Part shown: one piece after another, positions 1 to 7,800 of the stretch
Layout of the letters: each line of letters starts with the position of its first letter
Numbering within the stretch: position 1 is the first letter of the stretch
NCBI GenBank assembly: GCA_031266295.1
Contig: JAISBH010000053.1
Coordinates: 1-10,641, forward strand
Direction: 5' to 3'
Length of the DNA: 10,641 nucleotides
From: Oscillospiraceae bacterium
Lineage (GTDB): Bacteria; Bacillota; Clostridia; Christensenellales; Aristaeellaceae
Program-made: the position numbers and the translations under genes
The notes under the pieces: model-generated
The model's database searches: none
Seen by the model: only the letters and a program-made list of their open reading frames with translations
What the model was told of the DNA's origin: nothing

Positions 1-48
1 CGCCCCCCTAGGGGGAGATGTCGCCGCAGCGACAGAGGGGGCGTTCCC
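1..48. repeat. G/C-rich palindromic repeat, copy A, next to the peptidase stop codon
   Basis: This short element is made of nested inverted repeats. CCCCCTAGGGGG (4-15) is a perfect palindrome, TGTCGC (19-24) and GCGACA (29-34) form a hairpin with a 4-base loop, and the outer arms CGCCCCC (1-7) and GGGGGCG (37-43) can also pair. Bases 20-48 are the reverse complement of 10243-10271 with one mismatch in 29. The element begins directly after the stop codon of the minus-strand peptidase gene (TAA at 52-50). It may act as a 3' mRNA-end hairpin, but it has no T-run, so it is not a standard intrinsic terminator. It may continue beyond the left window edge. I recall similar dispersed repeats in gut Clostridia genomes, but could not check this. 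Confidence 0.7.
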
Positions 49-49
49 C

Positions 50-1573
50 TTACCAACCACCTAATATATATGTGTCCAAATAATCCACCAAAAACCATTC
101 CCACTCCGACCCGCTTACCTGCTTTAACGCATCCATGAACTCCTCTCGATCCGCTATGCCGAACTTCGCGCCCTCAACATACAACCTTAGCGCCTCATTC
201 AGCTTCTCCCCTCCCATCGCCTCGCGTAGTCCCAGCATCATCGACGCGCCTCGCTGATAAACTATCGTCCTATATTCGTTCCAACTCGCGAACAATTCTA
301 CTGGACTGCCTATCGTCACGCCGCGCGGAATCGTGATCCGCATCGAGGGTTCGATCTCCTCACCAACATAGTCACCGAACGCCGCTTCTCCCTTCGCGCT
401 CTGTATGTATTGCGTCACTGCGTATACGCACAGCGCTTCGTCAAGCCAGGGTTCGCGCAGCTCGTCGCTTCCCACAACGGCGTAAAACCATTGATGCGCC
501 GTTTCATGAACGATCGCACGTTCGCGATTCACCGCGTTCGCCGCGCTGCTTATGCTGATCATGGCCAGCGCGGAGGACTCCATCCCGCCGAATGGTATAT
601 CAGCCACCACTACGTCATACGACGGCCACGGATACGCGCCGAACATCCCGCCGAATATCCGCAGTGCCGCCCCCGCGTCACGAGCCATTGCTCGCGCCTC
701 CCCCGCCGTCAGCGCGTACGCCGTGACCAAAACACCGTCCACCTCCGCTTGAGAGAATACAAAACGATCCGACAACACCAGCGAAAAGTCCCGCGCGGCC
801 AGCGCCTCGAACGTCAGCGGACTATCCGCAACCCTTGCGCCGCTAGCTGCCGCGCTCCATCCTTCCGGCAGCGTCAGCTCGACCCGCCAGTTTGCGCAAT
901 CGCAGATAAACGGATCGCCTATCGGATAGTACTGCTCCAGTCTCCATTCGCCGTTCTCCCACATTGCAACGGTCGGCAGCGCGCCGTGCAGCGCGGCTAT
1001 GCCGTTACTCATGCCGAACCGATATGCGCAGGTAGGTATTTTTATAGAATAAGTCAGCGATATAACCACCGACGAATCCGGCGTCAATGTTGGTATCTCG
1101 ACCTTCAGCACGGTGCCCGCGTCGTCTTCATATGACCACGCGGCGTTCACGTTGTCTATCGTCGCGCTGATTATCGTGATTCCGCCTGGTGAGAATCCCC
1201 TCTTGTAGCATAGATCATATAACTCCGATGCTGCGGCGGGACTGATTTCCTCCGACGCGAACGCGTTCGCGTAGGTGCGCAGGTACACCGCCTCCAACGC
1301 CTGCCCCGTCGTATTACGATACGTTATACGCTCGCGCGCGGTCAGCGTTTGCGAACCTGGCTGAAAGGAGGCGCGGACGTCGTAGGACGTCAGCGCCTCC
1401 GACGCCGCGCGCAGTTCGGCGGACGCCATCGCGGGTATAGCGGGAGTGATTAGTGTCGGATCGCGCGTCGCCATCCATATCACTACGGCCGCGATCAACG
1501 CCAGCAGTATAAGCCCCAGGTTGCGTATCCGTGCGGGCATGTGAATCCTGCGCTTTGTTCGCACATTTGGCAT
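50..1573 (-). CDS. Membrane-anchored or secreted M1 family zinc metallopeptidase
   Basis: A 507-residue protein of the M1 (gluzincin, aminopeptidase N-like) family, which hydrolyses peptides at a single zinc ion. The zinc site is complete: HETAH at 356-360 (H356 and H360 bind zinc, E357 is the catalytic base), then WLDEA with the third ligand E379 exactly 18 residues after H360. The substrate amine-binding motif upstream is GGMES (329-333), a variant of GxMEN. Y439 in VYQRGAS matches the transition-state tyrosine of the family. The N-terminus has arginines and lysine (5-17) before a hydrophobic segment at about 18-34, so the catalytic part should lie outside the cytoplasm, as a signal anchor or after cleavage near AMA-S (48-51). 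It is shorter than classical aminopeptidase N (about 850 residues) because it ends soon after the catalytic domain and lacks the C-terminal helical domain. The start at 1573 is supported by AAGGAG seven bases upstream; the in-frame ATG at 1540 has no such site. The gene is divergent from the glucan synthase. True substrate unknown; whether it is an aminopeptidase is inferred. Confidence 0.93.
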   Translation of the reverse strand: MPNVRTKRRIHMPARIRNLGLILLALIAAVVIWMATRDPTLITPAIPAMASAELRAASEALTSYDVRASFQPGSQTLTARERITYRNTTGQALEAVYLRTYANAFASEEISPAAASELYDLCYKRGFSPGGITIISATIDNVNAAWSYEDDAGTVLKVEIPTLTPDSSVVISLTYSIKIPTCAYRFGMSNGIAALHGALPTVAMWENGEWRLEQYYPIGDPFICDCANWRVELTLPEGWSAAASGARVADSPLTFEALAARDFSLVLSDRFVFSQAEVDGVLVTAYALTAGEARAMARDAGAALRIFGGMFGAYPWPSYDVVVADIPFGGMESSALAMISISSAANAVNRERAIVHETAHQWFYAVVGSDELREPWLDEALCVYAVTQYIQSAKGEAAFGDYVGEEIEPSMRITIPRGVTIGSPVELFASWNEYRTIVYQRGASMMLGLREAMGGEKLNEALRLYVEGAKFGIADREEFMDALKQVSGSEWEWFLVDYLDTYILGGW

Positions 1574-1580
1574 AACATCG

Positions 1581-1586
1581 CTCCTT
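1581..1586 (-). promoter_or_regulatory. Shine-Dalgarno site of the M1 peptidase gene
   Basis: AAGGAG on the minus strand, seven bases before the ATG at 1573-1571. This near-perfect site decides the start in favour of the upstream ATG over the internal one 33 bases later. Confidence 0.88.
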
Positions 1587-1607
1587 CGCGACTTGCAGTC
1601 GGTTGCG

Positions 1608-1635
1608 TGTATAGCGTATCCCGCGCGCGCGCAAA
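1608..1635 (-). promoter_or_regulatory. Candidate promoter of the M1 peptidase gene
   Basis: On the minus strand, TATACA (1613-1608) resembles a -10 box and TTTGCG (1635-1630) a poor -35 box, with a 16-base spacer. This would start a transcript near 1601 with a leader of under 30 bases that includes the Shine-Dalgarno site. The position is good but the match is weak (four of six and three of six bases). The spacer contains an alternating C/G run (1622-1632). No operator could be recognised. Confidence 0.28.
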
Positions 1636-1658
1636 CTACGCTGGCGGAACTATTGGAT

Positions 1659-1687
1659 TTGATTACCGTAAGACCCAGGATGATTAT
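1659..1687 (+). promoter_or_regulatory. Candidate promoter of the glucan synthase gene
   Basis: TTGATT (1659-1664) and GATTAT (1682-1687) are separated by 17 bases; each matches the sigma-A consensus in four of six bases, and this is the most AT-rich part of the intergenic region. A transcript from here would start near 1694 and carry a leader of about 175 bases containing the hairpin element at 1731-1824. Prediction by eye only. Confidence 0.3.
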
Positions 1688-1730
1688 CCAACGATTGCGG
1701 TTGAAATTACCATCCTGCGCCTGGCGGTAA

Positions 1731-1824
1731 AGTAGGAAAGAATCCCTTCAGGATTCTGCGGATGGCCGCGACCAGCGCGCAGCGGGATCGTATCGGCAGA
1801 ACCACGAAGTGATTCTTACCTACT
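1731..1824 (+). promoter_or_regulatory. Structured leader with two alternative hairpins upstream of the glucan synthase gene
   Basis: Two arms of 14 bases (1731-1744 and 1811-1824) are reverse complements except for one position, so the stretch between them can be closed into a domain of about 94 bases. The left arm also takes part in a competing local hairpin: AGAATCC (1739-1745) and GGATTCT (1751-1757), perfect, with the 5-base loop CTTCA. The two pairings exclude each other because both need 1739-1744. Inside the closed domain, CTGCG (1756-1760) pairs with CGCAG (1778-1782), with TGG/CCA inside it. The element ends 32 bases before the ribosome binding site. It could be a riboswitch-like or protein-bound leader, or a tiny insertion element with terminal inverted repeats, although I see no target-site duplication. 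It matches no riboswitch class I know. Confidence 0.4.
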
Positions 1825-1856
1825 GTGCGCCCTCTTCGCAATGCGCGCTGCAAAAT

Positions 1857-1860
1857 GGAG
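1857..1860 (+). promoter_or_regulatory. Ribosome binding site of the glucan synthase gene
   Basis: GGAG lies before three consecutive in-frame ATG codons at 1863, 1866 and 1869. The spacings are 2, 5 and 8 bases, so the third ATG is favoured and the second is possible. The upstream in-frame GTG at 1809 has no ribosome binding site, and starting there would put an unusual polar segment before the membrane anchor. Confidence 0.7.
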
Positions 1861-1868
1861 ATATGATG

Positions 1869-4800
1869 ATGGAACTGATTGTCCTCGCACTGATTGCGGC
1901 CCTGTTCACCATTACCGTACTGCTCAAGCGTACGGGAAGGAGGGACGCGTATACCCCGCGCGAGGCCGCGCTGACCGAGACCGCGCTGGCCGCGCATATC
2001 CGCGCTCAGGCCGCTATGCTGACCATCGACAGCCGCGTGACGCAGGAGCCGGACGCGACCGCCGCCATTCAGCTGCGCGAAGCGTACAGCGCGTGCGCCG
2101 CGCTTGCGGGCGCCGTGACGCTGACGCCCGCGTCCCAGTGGCTGTGCGACAACGCGCGGCTGCTGGAAGAGGCTGCGGTTTCAATGGATGAGGCGCTCCG
2201 TCAAAGTCCTCCTCTGCCCGCGTGCAAGGGCGTGCCGCGCGTTACTATTATCGCTCGCGAACTTATCGCGCATTCAGACGCGCGTGTCGACCTGGATATG
2301 ATCGTGATGGCCACGCGCGCGTTTGAACAGGCGTGTCAGTTGACCGAGGATGAACTATGGGCTTTGCCGCTGGCGATGAGGAGAGAACTGGTGCTGCTAG
2401 CCGCCGAGGTCGCGAACGGCTGCGTCTCGACCGAGAGGTCGAGGCTGGCCGCGCGCGGCTGCGCTCAAAATCTGACCCAAACGCCGCCGGAGCGCCCAAG
2501 CCGCAAGTTCACGCGCGCCGCGAGGGGCTCTGCGTTTCTGGAGCAGCTGCTGACCGACCTGCTGGAGCGCGAGGACGCGGCGGGTTTGGCCTGGATGGAC
2601 GCCTATTTGACACGGCGCGGAGACAGCGCAGAGTTGATTATTGAGAACGAGCATACCCGCCAAACCCGCGTGCGGGATTGGATGGGCAATGCGGTAACGT
2701 CCCTGCGCGCACTGAATGCCCTCAACTGGGACGCGGCGCAGGAAGCGCTGTCGGCGGTGCACGGCGCGCTCAGCCAGGATCCGGCGAAGGTATACCGGAG
2801 GATGGATTTCTCGTCGAGGTGCATGTACCGCGCGCGCGTTGCGAAACTGGCGCGGCTTGCCCGCTCCAGCGAGATTGCGGTGGCGCGCCATGCGCTGTCG
2901 CTGGCCAAGGAGGGATGCTGCGGCGTCGATCCCGACGACGCGCCCGTCGACTCGCCGGAGCTGATCACCGGGCACGTGGGATATTACCTGATAGACGACG
3001 GCCAGTCCCGGCTATGGAAGGTACTGGGCGGCGCGCCTATCGGCGCGCGAATCGCCAGATTACTCCAGCGGCGCGCGGCAGGGCTGGCGATCGGCGCGAT
3101 ATGCCTGCTTGACATAGCGCTGGCGGCGTTGGCGTTACACTGGGGTGCGCCATGGTGGGCGGCGCTGATAGGTCTGCCGCTGCTAGGCGAGGCGAGCAGG
3201 ATCATCGTGCATAAGGCTGTGCTGCGGTTCACGCCGCCGCGCGCGCTGCCTCGCATTGCGCCGGAGCATCTGGGCGATAGGCGCACGCTTGTCGTAGTGC
3301 CGACGCTGCTTAGCAATCGCCAGCAAGCGCTCGACATGGCAAGGCATCTATCGGTGCTGCGTTTCGCTAACCCGCAAGAGGGCGTCGACTTCATGCTATT
3401 GGCGGATTTCACGGACTCGGACGCTGCGGAAACCGTCGGCGACGCGTCGATAACCGAGGCGGCAAGCGAGGCCATCGGCGCGCTCAACCAGGTTTGGGGC
3501 GGCGGCTACTTATACATCCATAGGAAGCGTAAATGGGACGCGGGCATGAGGCGGTTTATGGGTCCCGACCGCAAGCGTGGCGCGCTGGAATCATTGAACG
3601 CTTGGATCGTGGACGGCGCGGATCCCGATACCGCCGACTCCCTCGCTGTCTTCAACGTCGAGCCGTCGGCCCTGCTTGGCCGTTACCGCACGGTCGTCAC
3701 GCTGGACGCGGATACCCAGCTGCCTCCGGACAGCGTGCTGACGTTCACCGGCGCTCTTGCTCATCCGCTGAACAAGGCGATGCCGAACGGGCTGGGCGGC
3801 GTATCAGGCAAGCCGCGCGGTTACTCAATCCTGCAGCCGCGCATGGAGGTAGCCGCGAGCACCGTTCGCACGCGCGTCAGCCGGCTGTACGGCGGCGACG
3901 GCGGGGTCGATCTGTACGTTACCGCAGCTAGCGAATTCTACCAAAACCTGGCAGGATCGGGCAGCTTTGCGGGTAAGGGAGCATATGATCCGGCCGCGTT
4001 CCATCGCGCGGTGAAGGGGCGCGTCCGCAAAGGGACAATCCTCAGTCACGATCTGCTGGAGGGCGAACTGTCGCGATCCGCGCTGGTGTGCGACGTGCCG
4101 CTGTACGACGGCCAGCCGGGTTCGGTATCGTCCTGGATGAAACGCAATCACCGCTGGATACGCGGCGATTGGCAGTTGCTGCCATGGCTGATGCCGCGCG
4201 TCATGGGTGAGAACGGCACGTTCAAGAATCCGTTGGGCTTGCTGAGCCGATTCAAAATATACGATAACCTGCGCCGCTCGCTGCTGCCGCCGCTGGAGCT
4301 GGCGTTATGGATAACGGGCTTCGCGCTAGGCTCGTGGCCGGTGCTGCTGATGGCCGTGCTGCCTTCGCGGCTGGGCAGCCTGCTGCGTCCGACACTTAAG
4401 ACGCTGGCCTCGCTGGGCGCGCGGCTGGCCGCCCTCCCGCTGGAGGCAAGGTCGCAGCTCGACGCCGTGATCCGCACGATATGGCGCGTATGCGTCTCAC
4501 ATCGAAATATGCTGGAATGGGTGACAAGCGCGGACGCGGAGAAGGCCTCGCCAGGTTCCAAGGATCCGGCCAACAAATCTGCCGGAGCGTCCATGCCGCG
4601 CAGCTGGCCGTGCTGGGTATCGGCGGCGGCCTGCGTTGCGGGAGCGGCCTATACGGTCGCCGCCGCATACACCGTCTCGGCAGGATACGCTGACGCCGCG
4701 CGGGATCTGTGGTACTTGATCGGTGCGATATCGCTGGCCGCTGCGTGGCTGACCGCGCCGAAGATAATCGAGGCGCTGGACGAACGTCTGCGCACCGCGC

Positions 4801-7800
4801 CGTCGCTGGAACAGCATCAGCGCGGTATGCTGCAGGAACTAGGACGCGAGACGTGGTCGTTCTTTGAAACCGTAGTTAACAGTCATTCCCATTACTTGCC
4901 GCCGGACAATCTGCAGACCGACCCTCCGCGCGGAGCCGCGCCGCGCACGTCGCCCACGAATATCGGCATGTACCTGCTCGCGTGCGCTGGCGCTAAGGAA
5001 CTGGGCTTCATCGACGCCACCGGTTTCCTCGACAGGGTGACCGCGACGCTGACGACACTGGAATCGCTGGAGACCTGGCGCGGGCATCCGTATAACTGGT
5101 ACGACACCCGGACGCTGGAGCCGCTGCGCCCGAGATACATCTCGTCGGTGGATAGCGGCAACTACGCGGTTTGCCTGACCGCTGTGGCGCAGGCCGTTCG
5201 TCAGGCGCTGGCCGAGTCGCGGGATATGTCGAATCAATTCCTGCCGTCGCGGCTGGACGCGCTGGTAGATAATATCCAGTTCCAGGCGTTATACGATCCC
5301 TCCGTGTCTCTGTTCTATGTCGGGGTGGACGCTGAAACGGGGATGCCGGGCGGATCGCACTATGATCTGCTGGCCTCGGAGGCGCGGATGCTGTCATACC
5401 TGGCCGTCATGCGCCGCGAAGCTCCGCTGAAGCATTGGCGCGCGCTGGGCCGCACAATGACCGACGCGCACGCAGGCCCGGCTCTGTTAAGCTGGGCTGG
5501 CACGGCGTTCGAGTACCTGATGCCGCTGCTGTTATTGCCCGACGTGCCCATGACGCTGCTGGGGCAATCCAGCCAGAGCGCGGTGCGGGCGCAGATCAGT
5601 GCGGCCAAGGGCCATCCGTGGGGAATATCGGAGTCGGGGTTCTGGGCGTTTGATCCGGAATTAAACTACCAATACCGGGCGTTCGGCGTGCCGGAACTAT
5701 CGCTTAGGGGCGGAGCGATGTCGCCCGTCGTCGCGCCATACGCGTCCGCGCTTGCGCTGGCCGTGCAGCCCAGAGCCGCCGCAGAGAATATAGCGCGGAT
5801 GCGCCGGATGGGCTGGGCGGACGAGCACGGCATGTTCGAGGCGGCCGATTATGACCAAACCCGTATGCCGGAGGATTGCGCGGTGAAGCTGGTTTCCAGC
5901 CACATGGCGCATCATCAGGGGATGATACTGTGCGCGATCGTGAACGCATTGTGCGATAACGCTCTGGCCAAGATGTTTAGCGCGCTGCCGCAGGCAGAGG
6001 CGTATGCGCTGCTGCTGGAGGAAAAGATTCCCACGCGGCGTATGCTGGCCAAGGCTGTCAAGCCGCGCTATCACGCCGCGCCTCAAGCGCCGCGCGGCGC
6101 GCGCAGGATTGCCGACGCGCAGGCCTGGCCCGTCGCCACCCATCTGATGCATGGCGCGGGCACTACGTGGCTGCGCGACGCGCACGGCAACGGTTATATC
6201 GCGCATCAGGGCGTGATGCTCACCCGATGGCGGCCCGATCCAACAATGACGGATAACGGCGTACAGTTCTACCTGCGCGCCAGCGAAGGCGGCGCCGTCG
6301 TCCGCATGGGCGGAGCCGGGGGCGAGAGCGTGTTCGACACGGGCAGCGTGGAGTGGTCGGCGCACGTGGATTCGATCGACGCGCGGTTGACGATGGGCGT
6401 GTCGCCGCTGGCCGGGGCCGCCGTTGCGCTGGTAAAACTGCGCAATCATGGTTCGGAGAGGATAACGGTCGAGATCACCAGTTTCGCGGAGGTCGCGCTG
6501 TCGGCGCAGGCGGCGGACGTCGCGCATCCCGCGTTCCGCAATCTGTTCGTCGAGACCGCGCGGCCGGAACCTCGACTGCTTACCGCAAAGCGCAGGCCTA
6601 GAGGCGAGCGCGAGGAAGCCGAACGCACCCCCATGCTGGCGCACTTCGTCAGCAGCGACGCGTACATATCGGTCACAGCGCAGACGGATCGCCGCGCGTT
6701 CCTAGGCCGCGACGGGACGATTCCCGCCGCGCTGTTAACGCCTGCCGCAGGTGGATCAAACGCGGCTGTCGGCGTTTCGGACGACAGATCGTCCGACAAG
6801 CCGACCGTCGATGCGCCGTCGGCGGACGCAGCGTTCCAGCGTCCTGGCGGTACTGTCGGCGCGGTGGTTGACCCGTGCGTCAGTCTGACGGCGCGGCTGA
6901 CGCTGGAACCTGAACAGGAGGCAAGGCTGGCGTTTGGTTTCGGCGCGGTGGATCGCGAGGAGGACGCGCCGAGGCTGGCCGCAAGATTCGGCCATCCGGA
7001 TGCTGCGGAACACGCGCTGCAGCTTTCCGTCACTCAAGCAGAGGTGACGGCGCGTCATCTCAACCTGGACGCCGCTCAGCAGAACGCGGCGCAATCGCTC
7101 GCGTCATACCTGCTGTACAACGGCCAGCCCGCTGGCCGCGCCGAAGCGCTGGCTCGCAACGCTCAAGGCGTATCGGGTATATGGGCGCTGGGATTATCGG
7201 GCGACCTGCCCATACTCACCGTAACGATAGGGCGTCTGTCGGAGACGCCGTTGGCGCGGGCGTTGCTGCGCGCGCATGAATACCTGCGGCGGCTGGGGCT
7301 GTGGTTTGACTTGGTGCTGCTGGCCAAAGACGGCGAGGGTTATAATCAGCCTATACGCGACGCGCTTAGGGAGGCGGTCGCGGCCAGTTCGGCTCGTGAT
7401 CTACTCGGCAAAACATCCGGCGCGCATCTGCCGGACGCGGCCTTGATGAATCAGGAGATGCTGGATACGCTATACGCGTCGTCCGCGCTGACGCTTCGCG
7501 GGGAATCGGGTTCGCTGACCGCGCAATTAGCCGCGCTGCGCGTTAATCCGCGCCGCGAATGGAATACCCCCACCGTTATGACCATACCCGCGCGCGGCAT
7601 GAGAGGCAAGCGCGGCGATTGGCGAAGAATGAGCGCACGGCGAACCGAACAGCATATGCCGCCGATTATGTCGCTGGCATCCGCGCGCAAGGCCAGCGCG
7701 GAAGCTCTGCCTCGCCGGGACTTCGCCAGCGGTTATCCCATTATACAATTGAAGCCGAACGGCCCGCTGACATGCGAGACGTCGTACGGCGGCTTCGACG

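Noticed and set aside
410..1135. Plus-strand frame of 241 codons opposite the peptidase gene
   Set aside because: It is a shadow of the M1 coding frame; the product is Arg-rich without domain or start signal.
1809..1868. GTG start at 1809 that would lengthen the synthase by 20 residues
   Set aside because: It has no ribosome binding site, overlaps the right arm of the leader hairpin, and the GGAG plus ATG triplet downstream places the membrane anchor at the N-terminus as expected.
5697..6644. Long open frame of 315 codons on the minus strand inside the synthase gene
   Set aside because: It is opposite conserved coding sequence of the synthase, its product is Arg/His/Gln-rich without recognisable domains, and long antisense frames are common in GC-rich genes.
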